Assembly: GCF_003480255.1 (NCBI RefSeq)
Contig: NZ_QUIN01000007.1
Coordinates: 1 to 64,000 of the forward strand
Source: Erysipelatoclostridium sp. AM42-17
Lineage (GTDB): Bacteria; Bacillota_I; Bacilli_A; Erysipelotrichales; Coprobacillaceae
DNA: 64,000 nucleotides
Reading direction: 5' to 3'
This document shows positions 36,700-45,637 of the stretch, piece after piece. The position numbers and the translations under genes were made by a program. Position 1 is the first letter of the stretch, and each line of letters starts with the position of its first letter. The notes beneath the pieces are model-generated. The model had not been told where the DNA came from. It saw only the letters and a list, made by a program, of their open reading frames with translations, and did no database searches.

Positions 36700-37316
36700 T
36701 GAAAAGATATCTTCTTTTTATACTTACTTTAATGATGGTTTCTATTGGTGATTCATTGTGTTTTAAAGCTAATATTGGCGTTTCGCCATATGAAGCCTTA
36801 GCCGTAACATTTAATTACATAAGTCATATCAAAGTAGGTACATTGACTCTCTTTGTTAATGCATGTATGATTCTTTTTCAAATTATGATTTCTAAACAAT
36901 TGAAAATAAAATATATTTTACAATTGATGATGAGTTTATTATTTGGAATGATTGTTAATACAATTGTTTATCAAATTCTAGGTAGTATTTCTCTTCAATA
37001 TTATCAATCACTTATCATGGAAATCATTGGTTTATGTATTTCAGCAAGTGGTTGTGGTATGCTTGTTGCCTTAAATGTATGTGTTTTCCCATGCGAAGGT
37101 TTCTCCCTTGCTTTATCCAATACATCTCACATTGATTTTCAAAAAGTTAGACAGATTTTGGATATCATTCTTGTTATAACATGTATATGTCTATCTCTTA
37201 TCTTTCAATGTGGCTTTGCACTTAGGGAAGGAACTATTATAGCGGCATGTATCTTTTCTCCAATCATGGGATTTGTAAAAGATCATGCATTTAAAAAGAT
37301 TGTGATACTCAATTAG
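36699..37316 (+). CDS. YczE/YitT-type membrane protein
   Basis: Integral membrane protein with about five helices, of the YczE/YyaS/YitT family. Motifs include SIGDSLCFKANIGVSPYEAL near the N-terminus and VALNVCVFPCEGFSLAL, typical of these proteins. No transport substrate is known for the family. The ATG overlaps the GH1 stop by one base, so its dose is tied to the glucosidase, suggesting a role in the same sugar pathway. Its last 18 codons and terminator are duplicated at 40594-40656. Confidence 0.8.
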
Positions 37317-37323
37317 TATCACA
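37261..37323. repeat. Left 63-bp direct repeat (3' end of yczE plus hairpin)
   Basis: Matches 40594-40656 at 62 of 63 positions, with one synonymous C/T difference. It covers the last codons of the YczE-like gene and the stem TGTGATACT / AGTATCACA, which is the terminator of that gene. The two copies bracket rpiR-MFS-AKR. Confidence 0.9.
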
Positions 37324-37344
37324 TTTATTTATTCCTTTAATACC

Positions 37345-37484
37345 TCAATTGGTTGCACTTATCTCATATTTGAAAGTACATATCCTAACTTTTTATTTTA
37401 GTAACACTGTTAAGTAATAAAAACAATGATGAGTGATTAGTTTAATTATATAAGAATTTAAATATAGTTTATTACCTATAAAAA
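37345..37484. repeat. Diverged non-coding repeat A, upstream of the second rpiR
   Basis: About 140 bases align with 45386-45528 with many substitutions and few gaps. Shared blocks include TGCACTTAT, AAAGTACATATC and TTTAATTATATA. It forms the leader of the second rpiR gene. The promoter and operator of that gene are probably within it, but no convincing palindrome is conserved in both copies. Confidence 0.7.
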
Positions 37485-37531
37485 TATAATTTTAAAAATA
37501 CTTATGATAAAATATTTCTAGGTGATGAAAT

Positions 37532-38416
37532 ATGTTATTAAGAGAAAAAATGGAAAATCATGCCTTTTCTAATTCAGAGAAAGCTGTTATTGATTATATT
37601 TTAGAAAAAAATGTTCTTATTAAAAATATGACTGCTAAAGAGATTGCTCAGGCAACTTATACTGTTCCATCTACGCTCATTAGAATTGCAAAAAAACTTA
37701 ACTATTCAGGTTGGAACGAATTAAAAGAAGCTTATCTTAAAGAGGCTCGTTATCTGCAAAGTCATTTTTCAAATATTGACGCTAATATTCCTTTTAAAGA
37801 TAATGACACGATGATGTCTATTGCTGGCAAGATTGCTACTTTAAAAAAAGAATCAATTGATGATACTTTATCATTAATTACTCATGACGATTTACAAAAA
37901 GCGATTCAAATAATACGAAAAGCATCTTGCATTCATCTTTTTGCTGTAAGTAATAATTTACTCATTACCCAAGAATTTAAACACAATATGTCTCGTATTA
38001 GAAAACCTGTTCATATTCATGGTTTACAAAATGAAATTATTTTTAATGCTACACTTGCAAGTGTTGATTCTTGTGCAATGATTGTTTCTTATTCTGGTGA
38101 AACTTATGTTTTGGAACATATAGCTCAAGCATTGAATCATAAAAATATTCCTATTATCGCTATTACAAGTATTGGTTATAATACAATTGCTCGCATGTCA
38201 CAATGTGTATTACGCATTTGTACAAGAGAAAAGTTATATTCTAAAATTGCTACTTTTTCTACCGATAGTGCAGTTACTTATTTATTAGATGTTATTTATT
38301 CATGTGTATTTGCCTTAGATTATAAGAAAAATTTAGATATTAAAATTGAGACTTCTAAAGCCATAGAAACAGGACGTTTTTCTACTGTTGATATTTTAAA
38401 AGAAGATGAATTTTAA
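37532..38416 (+). CDS. MurR/RpiR-family regulator with SIS domain, copy 2
   Basis: Paralog of the regulator at 34200-35090. The helix-turn-helix region is TAKEIAQATYTVPSTLIRIAKKLNYSGW (about residues 36-63). The SIS domain has AMIVSYSGETYVLEHIAQ and IPIIAITSIGYNTIARM. At 294 aa it is full length. AGGTGATGAA precedes the ATG. It is convergent with the MFS-AKR operon and shares a bidirectional terminator with it. A palindrome before the AKR gene could be its target. Confidence 0.9.
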   Translation: MLLREKMENHAFSNSEKAVIDYILEKNVLIKNMTAKEIAQATYTVPSTLIRIAKKLNYSGWNELKEAYLKEARYLQSHFSNIDANIPFKDNDTMMSIAGKIATLKKESIDDTLSLITHDDLQKAIQIIRKASCIHLFAVSNNLLITQEFKHNMSRIRKPVHIHGLQNEIIFNATLASVDSCAMIVSYSGETYVLEHIAQALNHKNIPIIAITSIGYNTIARMSQCVLRICTREKLYSKIATFSTDSAVTYLLDVIYSCVFALDYKKNLDIKIETSKAIETGRFSTVDILKEDEF

Positions 38417-38457
38417 AAAGCTTTATCTCTAGAACAATCTAGAAATAAAGCTTTTTT
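38416..38457. terminator. Bidirectional terminator between rpiR copy 2 and MFS
   Basis: AAAAAGCTTTAT...TCTAGA / TCTAGA...ATAAAGCTTTTTT stem with loop ACAA. A related hairpin survives in the decayed copy at 45531-45562. Confidence 0.85.
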
Positions 38458-39610
38458 AATCAAATAAACGATGTTCATTACCACTAGGTATTTTATAAAT
38501 AATGCATAAAACTAATCCTATTACTGCAAAGCCAAAGAGAAAAATATAAAAGAATTGATATGAATATAAATCAATTAAATATCCAGCAAGTGCTTGAAAT
38601 ATAATAGAACTAAAACTTTTAAAAGTAGAAACAATTGATAAAGCACTTATTTGATGTTGACTATCAATGATTGTAGCGATCACTTTCATATTAATCATAA
38701 TAAAAGCCATAGTTGCTACTGACTTTGTCAAGAATGTCACAATAACTTGAATCATAACATAAGGTATAAAAGCATAGGTCATAAATTGAATCATCAATAA
38801 TAGAAAAGTTAAAATTAATAATTGTTTATTACCAATTTTATTCATGTAATAACGTGATAATAAGATAACGGGTAATTCCATCATACTACCTGCAAATATG
38901 ACCGTTGTAGCCTGAGATATTGTTAACCCATTATGTTGATACATTGCCGGTAAATAAATACTATTAACATTAGTCATACCATAAAAAATACAAGTAATAA
39001 GTATATAAAAGATTAACTTTTTATTTAGAAAAACATCTTTCATTGATGTTTTTTCTTTACCTTTTTCTTCTATTTCTTTAACATCTTGAGTACCAAATAT
39101 CCCAATTGCACATAATACCATTCCGACAACAAAAAAAACATACATTGCTTCAGGTGAGATATAACGATAAATAAGTCCACTTAATTGTGAACCACTGGCA
39201 TATCCTATTGTTCCCCATATTCGAATAAGACCATACTTATGACTGGATACTGTGGCCATTCTTTCAATAATAGAGTTAACCCCATTTAAAATAGCTAATA
39301 CCAGGCTATAAACAAAGGCAATCATATAGATATGATTAACAAAAATAAAGATAACTCCAAATATGCCTGCAATTGATAATAAAATTCCATTTACTATTTT
39401 CTTATCAAAGCGATCACATAAATTACCAATAAAAGGTTGTGTTATCATTGATAAGATAAAAGAACTTGATACAACAAGGCTGACATCACTTGCTTTATAG
39501 CCTTTATCCATTAGATAAACTGAAATAAGTCCAGAAAATAAAGCCATAGATAAATAATAGAACATATACATTAAAAAATAACTTAAATAACTTCCTTGAT
39601 ATTTTTTCAT
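38456..39610 (-). CDS. MFS transporter (MFS_1-like sugar/nucleoside type)
   Basis: Twelve-helix major facilitator protein. SYFLMYMFYYLSMALFSGLISVYL opens it, TQPFIGNLCDRFDKK is the loop 2-3 motif and IRIWGTIGYASGSQLSG resembles the LacY/phenylpropionate-type MFS_1-like group. At 384 aa it is normal. Its last codons (IPSGNEHRLFD) are recognisable in decayed form at 45567-45600. It follows the aldo-keto reductase gene by nine bases, so the two form one operon. The likely cargo is a sugar or polyol. Confidence 0.85.
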   Translation of the reverse strand: MKKYQGSYLSYFLMYMFYYLSMALFSGLISVYLMDKGYKASDVSLVVSSSFILSMITQPFIGNLCDRFDKKIVNGILLSIAGIFGVIFIFVNHIYMIAFVYSLVLAILNGVNSIIERMATVSSHKYGLIRIWGTIGYASGSQLSGLIYRYISPEAMYVFFVVGMVLCAIGIFGTQDVKEIEEKGKEKTSMKDVFLNKKLIFYILITCIFYGMTNVNSIYLPAMYQHNGLTISQATTVIFAGSMMELPVILLSRYYMNKIGNKQLLILTFLLLMIQFMTYAFIPYVMIQVIVTFLTKSVATMAFIMINMKVIATIIDSQHQISALSIVSTFKSFSSIIFQALAGYLIDLYSYQFFYIFLFGFAVIGLVLCIIYKIPSGNEHRLFD

Positions 39611-39619
39611 ATAAGTCCC

Positions 39620-40435
39620 CTAAAAATTAAAGCAATCCGGATCTGGTCCCGTTCTTTTATGTTGATTAAGTTGATTCATTAGATTCATTTCTTCATGAGT
39701 TAATTCAAAATCAAATATATTCATATTTTCTATAATCCTATTTTCATGGATTGATTTTGGTAATACAACAATTCCTTTTTGTAATAACCATCTTAAAATA
39801 ACTTGTGCTAATGATTTATGATATTTATTGGCTAATATTTGAATAGCAGGTATACTCAAACAAGCACCACTTCCAAGTGGTGACCATGCTTCAACAACAA
39901 TTTTATTTTCTTTACAAAATTGAATAGTTTCTTCATCTACCATTTGTGGGTTTGTTTCTATTTGATTAATACTAGGAATAATATGTACTTGAGATAACAG
40001 ATTTTCAAGATGTGATTTTCTAAAGTTAGAAACACCTATACTTCTTATTAATCCTTCTTTTTGTAACTTTTCCATTTCTAAATAAGCTTCCACATAACCC
40101 TCTGCCGGCCAATGAATTAAATAAAGATCAACATAATCTAATCCTAGATTATCTAAACTTGTTTTTAAAGCCTCTCGTATTTTATAACTTCTAATGTCAT
40201 CATTCCATAATTTTGTTGTTACAAATATTTCATTTCTTGGAATACCACTTTCCCTTATTGCTTCACCTACTGCTCTTTCATTATCATACACAAAGGCAGT
40301 ATCTATATGTCGATATCCTGCCTTTAAAGCGTCAAGTACTGCTTTTTTGGTATCTTCCTGACTTTGCCAAACACCTAAAGCAATAATCGGCATTCTATGT
40401 CCATCATTCAATAATACTTTTGTATCTTGATTCAT
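39620..40435 (-). CDS. Aldo/keto reductase (AKR5-like)
   Basis: NADPH-dependent carbonyl reductase of the 2,5-diketogluconate reductase group. GYRHIDTAFVYDNERAVGEAI includes the catalytic Asp and Tyr. TKLWNDDIRS contains the catalytic Lys, DLYLIHWPAEG the His, and SIGVSNFRKSHLENLL, NQIETNP and VLPKSIHENRI the rest of the barrel and cofactor site. The ATG at 40456 lacks a ribosome site; 40435 follows AAAGGAG and gives 271 aa. It heads the AKR-MFS operon. Confidence 0.92.
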   Translation of the reverse strand: MNQDTKVLLNDGHRMPIIALGVWQSQEDTKKAVLDALKAGYRHIDTAFVYDNERAVGEAIRESGIPRNEIFVTTKLWNDDIRSYKIREALKTSLDNLGLDYVDLYLIHWPAEGYVEAYLEMEKLQKEGLIRSIGVSNFRKSHLENLLSQVHIIPSINQIETNPQMVDEETIQFCKENKIVVEAWSPLGSGACLSIPAIQILANKYHKSLAQVILRWLLQKGIVVLPKSIHENRIIENMNIFDFELTHEEMNLMNQLNQHKRTGPDPDCFNF

Positions 40436-40495
40436 TTGATTACTCCTTTCTTTCATGACTTATCATATAAAGAATGGATTTATTTATCTATATTA

Positions 40496-40521
40496 GTAAA
40501 TTCAATTCAAACTGAATTTAC
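40496..40521 (-). promoter_or_regulatory. Palindrome upstream of the AKR-MFS operon
   Basis: Nine-bp arms GTAAATTCA / TGAATTTAC separated by eight bases, 60 bases before the AKR start. It is a candidate operator for the neighbouring RpiR. The assignment rests only on position. Confidence 0.45.
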
Positions 40522-40593
40522 AAAACACAAAGAATATTGGTTATTTTTTGTAAATAAAATATGCATAATCTATAAAATAAGAAATCAATATAT

Positions 40594-40656
40594 CAATTAT
40601 GGGATTTGTAAAAGATCATGCATTTAAAAAGATTGTGATACTCAATTAGTATCACA
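40594..40656. repeat. Right 63-bp direct repeat (orphan yczE tail plus hairpin)
   Basis: Copy of 37261-37323. Here the coding part is only a 19-codon relic (ends IVILN and TAG) with no gene before it. The hairpin now acts as terminator for the minus-strand Gfo/Idh gene. Confidence 0.9.
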
Positions 40657-40658
40657 AT
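40626..40658 (-). terminator. Terminator of the Gfo/Idh-BglG-PTS operon
   Basis: Perfect 12-bp stem GATTGTGATACT / AGTATCACAATC with a five-base loop, followed on the minus strand by TTTTTAAATG. It starts right after the Gfo/Idh stop. Confidence 0.88.
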
Positions 40659-40659
40659 C

Positions 40660-41685
40660 CTATAATATAACCTCTTCTTTTGTTAAACCTTCTTCTAATA
40701 ATTTCATAAGAAGTAAGGTTTGTTCATTAGTAATCACTTTTTCTTTACCATTCTTTAACACATCATAAACATGATCATATACTCTACCATAATCACCTAC
40801 TTGTGATGTGATGACTTCAATAACATCTTTTCCATTTTCATCCACAGTATATAATTTACCATAATGTTCAGGTAAATCTACGCCAAAATCTTTATGACGC
40901 GGCATGTAAAATTCTTTAAGATGTTCTTCTTGTCGATCAGGTGTCTCCTTAATAAATGTTCCTTGCTTACCATAAACACAGAAACTTGGTCTTTTATGTT
41001 TCATAAAATAACTTGATTTTAACGATATTTTTAAATTTCCATAATACATATCAATATCATAATAATCATTCATTTTATCTTCACCACATAGATGTCTTAG
41101 TTCATATTTGACTTTATCTGGTTTACCAAAATATGAAATTATTTGATCCATTGTATGTACAACATGCCCATAATACAATGTATCGTAATAAGGAACACGT
41201 GTTGAATGAAGCGGCACTTCAGGTCGCCAATAGTCAAACGTTAATACAATTTCAAATAATTCTCCTAATTTGCCACTTTCAATTACTTTTTGTACTGTTA
41301 AAAAGTCACTATCATATCTTCTGTTTTGATAAGTTTGTACAAATAAATTTTTACTTTTAGCTAAATCAAAGATTTCTTTAGCTTGTTCATAGGTTGGCAT
41401 AAATGGTTTTTCAACCATTACATTTTTTCCAGCATTTAATACTGTTTTTGTAAGTTCATAATGTGTTTTAGGTGTTGTACAGATTACAATTAAATCTATT
41501 TGTGGATCATTAAGTAAATCATCTATATTTTCTGTATAGTTTACACCGTCTATTTTTTTCCAAACATCATGAGATATATGAAGATCATAAATTGTTTTAA
41601 TCTTTATATTGTTTCTTGTTAAGACATAAGGAATATGGTATCTGTTGGCACTTTTCCCATTTCCAATATAACCAATTGTAAGCAT
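40660..41685 (-). CDS. Gfo/Idh/MocA-family oxidoreductase
   Basis: NAD(P)-dependent dehydrogenase of sugars or polyols. IGYIGNGKSANRYHIPYVL is the N-terminal Rossmann motif and NVMVEKPFMPTYEQAKE holds the conserved EKP lysine. YYGHVVHTMDQIISYFGKP includes the catalytic His region of the C-terminal domain. At 341 aa it is typical. GGAGAGAAAA precedes the ATG, nine bases after the BglG-like gene. As last gene of a PTS operon it probably acts on the incoming sugar (phosphate) or a derived product. Confidence 0.9.
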   Translation of the reverse strand: MLTIGYIGNGKSANRYHIPYVLTRNNIKIKTIYDLHISHDVWKKIDGVNYTENIDDLLNDPQIDLIVICTTPKTHYELTKTVLNAGKNVMVEKPFMPTYEQAKEIFDLAKSKNLFVQTYQNRRYDSDFLTVQKVIESGKLGELFEIVLTFDYWRPEVPLHSTRVPYYDTLYYGHVVHTMDQIISYFGKPDKVKYELRHLCGEDKMNDYYDIDMYYGNLKISLKSSYFMKHKRPSFCVYGKQGTFIKETPDRQEEHLKEFYMPRHKDFGVDLPEHYGKLYTVDENGKDVIEVITSQVGDYGRVYDHVYDVLKNGKEKVITNEQTLLLMKLLEEGLTKEEVIL

Positions 41686-41694
41686 TTTTCTCTC

Positions 41695-43485
41695 CTATAA
41701 TATTTGTTTTAAATCATCAAATGTCTTTACTTTTCGTAAAGCATCTACTGTATCAGGATTGCTTAATTGTTTGTTAATATAACTAAATATCTTTTTACCG
41801 TCTTGTTCATTAGGATTAATTCCTCCAAAGAAAATAATTTGAACTTTTTCATTTTTCCAAATAATAGGATTTTCTAAAACAATAAAATATATAAAGGAAG
41901 GTTTGTCTACGACACAATGTGGAATAGCAGTGAAATGTCCTATTTCTGTAGAAAAATGTTCTTCTCGATGAATGATATCTTGTGCTGTTTCTTGGTTTAT
42001 AAGTTTATCTTTACATAAGCTTTTAGTTAAAATATTTAATACCTGTTCTTTATTTTCACATTTTAAATATTGAAAATGTTCTCTATTAAACAAATGACTA
42101 AAATATGCGATATTTATTGTGTTTTTCATATAATGATGTATACGTTCTATATCTCCTTCAGATAATATTGGGCTGACTACAAGAACTTTTTTTAAACGTA
42201 TTTCATCATATTCATGTGTGGAGATAATAAAATCAATATGTTCAAGAGAATAATTTTCTAACATATAGTAAGGTAGTGTATCAACAACTTCAAGTTCAGG
42301 TATTTGACTTTCTAACTTATCTTTTAGTAAAACAGATGTTCCTACTCCATTATCACATATAATAAGAATTTTTCTTTTCATCATATTTGATTTATTAATA
42401 TTATTTCCTTCAAAGTGTAAAGCAATATATGCTATCTCATCATCAGAGAAGTTGTAATGTAAAGCTTGGTGTATTTTTTCAGTAAGGATTGTAGCATATT
42501 CATATGCCATATAATATTTAGATTTAATGACCGATTTAAGTGGATTTTCAACATGAATATTAATTCTTAATTTTTGACAAGTATCTTTTATATGTTGGTA
42601 TAAATTATTAACTAATTTTTTATTAGACAACAAATCTTCATTATATTTGTTTTCAATATGTTCTAACGCTTCTGTTACAATCTTCTCTAAATCCTGATAT
42701 TCACTATATGATAAAACCTGTCCCCCTAAGACTGAAGCTAAATAATATTTTAAATTCTCTTTTAATTCTAAGTGCATATGTTGATTGATTTCAGCAATCA
42801 TGTGTTCGATTGCTGAAAGAGTCTTAATATGTATAGAAACATTGTCTAAATCTACTTCTATAGGAAGCATGGGTTCTCTCAAGATTGATACTTTGATATA
42901 TTTTTCTAGTAAGTCAATTTCGATACTTCTTTTGATGATTTTATTTTTTCTTAATTGTTTAATAATGCATTGATGTATAAATGATTGATCTAAATCAGCG
43001 TATATCTGATAAAAATAATGATCGATATCGGTATTTTCTACCATACATTGACGAATATTAATTTCATTTCCCTGAATAATCAATCCTTTTTTATTTTCTG
43101 ATTTTAAGTCAAGATGATAATTCTTTAATACTTTTCTGATTGTTTTTAAAGCATTACTTACAGTATTACGATTGTAATATGTATTTTCACTAATTTGATC
43201 TATTGTTTGATGATCATGGATAAAAAGCTCATAAAATATATCTTGATTTAAGTTATCGTGAACCTGGCTTGAATTAAATACAAGTAATTCTTTTTGCGCA
43301 GGACTTGCTTTTAATAAATAACCATTTTTTGTAGATGTAACCACATCTTCTTGATCATTAATACTTTTAATGTATCTTTTTATAGTTCGAGGAGAAACAT
43401 CTAACAATTCAGCTAACTTTACGCTTGAAACAGGTTCATTATTTTCTGCAAGTATCTTTAGAATTTCACGATTTAATTTTGACAT
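41695..43485 (-). CDS. BglG/MtlR-type PTS-regulated transcription factor
   Basis: Multi-domain regulator controlled by PTS phosphorylation. An N-terminal HTH (residues 5-45, VSSVKLAELLDVSPRTIKRYI) and a second HTH near 90-115 are followed by PRD regions (about 170-360; His at NNLYQHIKD near 298 and YIALHFEG near 357). An EIIB-gat domain carries Cys377 in ILIICDNGVGTSVLL, and an EIIA domain carries His523 in FTAIPHCVVDKPS. All phosphorylatable residues I expect are present. At 596 aa it is slightly short for MtlR. It sits inside the PTS operon it most likely activates. Confidence 0.9.
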   Translation of the reverse strand: MSKLNREILKILAENNEPVSSVKLAELLDVSPRTIKRYIKSINDQEDVVTSTKNGYLLKASPAQKELLVFNSSQVHDNLNQDIFYELFIHDHQTIDQISENTYYNRNTVSNALKTIRKVLKNYHLDLKSENKKGLIIQGNEINIRQCMVENTDIDHYFYQIYADLDQSFIHQCIIKQLRKNKIIKRSIEIDLLEKYIKVSILREPMLPIEVDLDNVSIHIKTLSAIEHMIAEINQHMHLELKENLKYYLASVLGGQVLSYSEYQDLEKIVTEALEHIENKYNEDLLSNKKLVNNLYQHIKDTCQKLRINIHVENPLKSVIKSKYYMAYEYATILTEKIHQALHYNFSDDEIAYIALHFEGNNINKSNMMKRKILIICDNGVGTSVLLKDKLESQIPELEVVDTLPYYMLENYSLEHIDFIISTHEYDEIRLKKVLVVSPILSEGDIERIHHYMKNTINIAYFSHLFNREHFQYLKCENKEQVLNILTKSLCKDKLINQETAQDIIHREEHFSTEIGHFTAIPHCVVDKPSFIYFIVLENPIIWKNEKVQIIFFGGINPNEQDGKKIFSYINKQLSNPDTVDALRKVKTFDDLKQIL

Positions 43486-43515
43486 ATTTTTCTCCTTTCA
43501 TCCTTAACTTCTTTA

Positions 43516-44592
43516 TTATTGTTTACTTAATGTTTTAGCACGATATAATGTTCCCGCACAAACAATAAGTGAACCAACAAGCACAGCTAAAACCCATCCT
43601 AATGGATTATGTGCTAATGGCCATCCCCAGATAGCGGCAGGAACGCCTGTTTGAGCTGATGTTCCTAATGCCACGGCAATTGCTCCACCAATTCCTGAAG
43701 CAATAACATTTAATGGTACCATGAATAATGGATCTTTAATAGCGAAAGGAATACATCCTTCAGAAATTCCCATAAATCCTAATAAGAAGCATGCAAATCC
43801 ATCAGTTTTCATTTGATCTGTAAATACTGCTCTTTTAAATACCGCTTTATCAATAATTGTTGCAAGTCCAACCCCAATAGCAGGAATAACAGCACCTATC
43901 ATAGCTGGAACCCATGCATTAACACCAGCATCTGTATTAAGTTGCATACTCATAGCTAATGCTGTTTTATTAATTGGTCCTCCAAGGTCAAAAGCCATTG
44001 AAGCTGAGATAACTGCACCTAAAGCAACTGCTCCAAATTCACCAATCATTTTAATAAATGCTGTAATAGCAGAAATTAGAATATTACCAATCGGACCAAT
44101 AACAAAATAACTTGCAAGTACAGCTAAGATTGTACCTCCAACAGGAATTAAAAATAAATTCTTAACTGGTCTAAATGTACGTGAAAATTTAATGTGTTCA
44201 TTTAAAAATTTTACAGCATATCCTGCAAAAATTCCAATAGCAATAGCTCCTAAAAATCCAGAACCCATTTCTTTAGCAAGATAACCTCCAATAAATCCTG
44301 GAGCTAACCCTGGCTTATCACAAATGCTATAAGAAACAAATGCTGCAAAGACAGGGAACATAAGTCCCATCATTCCTGCACCGGCAACTTGTGTAATCCA
44401 ACCTACAAATTTTAAAAATGGATCACTAGATGTTAATAATTTAGCACTATTTGCATCCACGCCAATAAATTGTCCAATCATAATACCAATACCCATGATA
44501 ATACCTGCTGGTACGATAACTGGAATCATATATGAAATTCCTGTCATTAAATGCTCTTGGAATTCTTTCCAAACTGATTGTTTTTCTTCCAT
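43516..44592 (-). CDS. PTS fructose-family EIIC
   Basis: Membrane channel component of a Fru-type sugar PTS. MTGISYMIPVIVPAGIIMGIGIM is the FruA-type start, GLAPGFIGGYLAKEMGSGFLGAI the central substrate region, and DLGGPINKTALAMSM plus MGISEGCIPFAIKDP the conserved later motifs. Length 358 aa fits a free-standing IIC with about nine helices. It lies 14 bases after IIB. Split IIA/IIB/IIC subunits indicate a sugar other than fructose is likely; the specificity cannot be read. Confidence 0.92.
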   Translation of the reverse strand: MEEKQSVWKEFQEHLMTGISYMIPVIVPAGIIMGIGIMIGQFIGVDANSAKLLTSSDPFLKFVGWITQVAGAGMMGLMFPVFAAFVSYSICDKPGLAPGFIGGYLAKEMGSGFLGAIAIGIFAGYAVKFLNEHIKFSRTFRPVKNLFLIPVGGTILAVLASYFVIGPIGNILISAITAFIKMIGEFGAVALGAVISASMAFDLGGPINKTALAMSMQLNTDAGVNAWVPAMIGAVIPAIGVGLATIIDKAVFKRAVFTDQMKTDGFACFLLGFMGISEGCIPFAIKDPLFMVPLNVIASGIGGAIAVALGTSAQTGVPAAIWGWPLAHNPLGWVLAVLVGSLIVCAGTLYRAKTLSKQ

Positions 44593-44606
44593 GATTCTTT
44601 TCCCCT

Positions 44607-44912
44607 TTAAATATGTTCTTTAATAATATTTAAACTATTATTAATCGCTTGTTTTAATTCTACTTTTACAATTTTATCTTCATATCCTTCTAATCGATTA
44701 CTTTGACTGATTTTTACAGCACTTGCAATCATGATTAAATCTGCTTCTTTAATATCTTTTGGACTTAATTTATCTTCAATTCCTGAAGCACCTTGTGTTT
44801 CAACTTTAACTTGATATCCTAATTCATTAGCTGCTTCTTCAATAGCATCAGCAGCCATATATGTGTGAGCAATACCCATTGGGCATGCACATATTGCAAC
44901 AATTTTCTTCAT
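44607..44912 (-). CDS. PTS fructose-family EIIB
   Basis: Cytosolic phosphotransfer protein. KIVAICACPMGIAHTYMAADAIEEAA contains the phosphorylated Cys (CPMGIAHTYMA motif). VKVETQGASGIEDKLS is the IIB-fru signature. At 101 aa it is a single domain. It accepts phosphate from IIA (two bases upstream) and passes it to the sugar at IIC. Confidence 0.94.
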   Translation of the reverse strand: MKKIVAICACPMGIAHTYMAADAIEEAANELGYQVKVETQGASGIEDKLSPKDIKEADLIMIASAVKISQSNRLEGYEDKIVKVELKQAINNSLNIIKEHI

Positions 44913-44914
44913 TT

Positions 44915-45361
44915 TTACTCTCCTATGATTTCTTTTATTTTATTAATAATTTCTTCTTTTGAACTATTTTTTAACATTTCTAAAAAGTCTTTTCTTAATA
45001 AATGTCTTGATAATTTAGATAGTAAAACTAAATGTTGATTATTTCCACTATCAGGTGTGAGAATTGCAAATACTAAGTTGATTTTTTCATTAACATCCCA
45101 ATCAATATCTTGTTTTAAACGATAGAATAATAATTTAGAAGATTTAATTGATTTACTTCTACAATGTGGAATAGCAATTCCTTTTCCTACAGCAGTAGGT
45201 AATTCTTTTTCCCTATTCCATAAATCTTCTAATATACTTTCAGATGAATCTCCTGCACCAACTTGTACTGCTTCTTTTGATAAACGTTCTAATAATTCTT
45301 CTTTACTTGTAACACTAAGATCCAAATGAATACATTCAAGATTTATAATTTTATCTTCCAT
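44915..45361 (-). CDS. PTS fructose/mannitol-family EIIA
   Basis: Cytosolic phosphotransfer protein that takes phosphate from HPr. LPTAVGKGIAIPHCRSKSIKS contains the active His in IPHCRS. The surrounding WNREKELPTA and LVFAILTPDSGNNQHLVLLSKLSRHL are EIIA-Ntr/Fru-like. An ATG at 45373 has a poor ribosome site, while 45361 follows GGAGA at six bases, giving 148 aa. It is the first gene of the five-gene operon IIA-IIB-IIC-BglG-Gfo/Idh. Confidence 0.93.
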   Translation of the reverse strand: MEDKIINLECIHLDLSVTSKEELLERLSKEAVQVGAGDSSESILEDLWNREKELPTAVGKGIAIPHCRSKSIKSSKLLFYRLKQDIDWDVNEKINLVFAILTPDSGNNQHLVLLSKLSRHLLRKDFLEMLKNSSKEEIINKIKEIIGE

Positions 45362-45385
45362 ATGATTCTCCATTTCTCTAGTACT

Positions 45386-45600
45386 TCAACCGGCTGCACT
45401 TATAATATACCTAAAAGTACATATCTTTACATCCCATTTTCTTGACACTGTAAAGTGACAAAAAATAACGGTGACACCACGATTAATTTAATTATATAGA
45501 AATTTAAGTATAGTTTGTCACCTAAAAAGAACCTTATTTCTAGATAATCTAGAAATAAGGTTCCTTTGTTCATTACTACTAGGTATTCATTCTAAATAAA
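45386..45600. repeat. Decayed copy of the rpiR-MFS cassette edges
   Basis: 45386-45528 aligns with the rpiR leader (37345-37484). It passes without rpiR straight into a hairpin (45532-45560, CTAGATAATCTAG core) related to the rpiR/MFS terminator, and then into 45567-45587, which matches the MFS 3' end (TGTTCATTAC-Y-ACTAGGTATT). On the minus strand IPSSNEQR is readable against IPSGNEHR of the intact MFS. So this is a duplicate from which rpiR and nearly all of MFS were lost. Confidence 0.7.
45526..45564 (-). terminator. Terminator after the rubrerythrin fusion gene
   Basis: About 17-bp stem GGAACCTTATTTCTAGA / TCTAGAAATAAGGTTC, followed on the minus strand by TTTTTAGG. It is derived from the cassette terminator but is placed to stop the rubrerythrin transcript. 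Confidence 0.7.
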
Positions 45601-45637
45601 AATACATAACTACAGGATATTGCCATCAATTAAATCA

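Noticed and set aside
40427-40627. Plus-strand 66-codon frame before the right 63-bp repeat
   Set aside because: It starts inside AKR, crosses the palindrome and reaches the repeat out of frame with the yczE relic. No ribosome site.
45386-45528. Riboswitch or antiterminator target in the PTS operon leader
   Set aside because: The segment is better explained by its alignment to the rpiR leader. The repeated GTGACA/TGTCAC words in it are not kept in the other copy.
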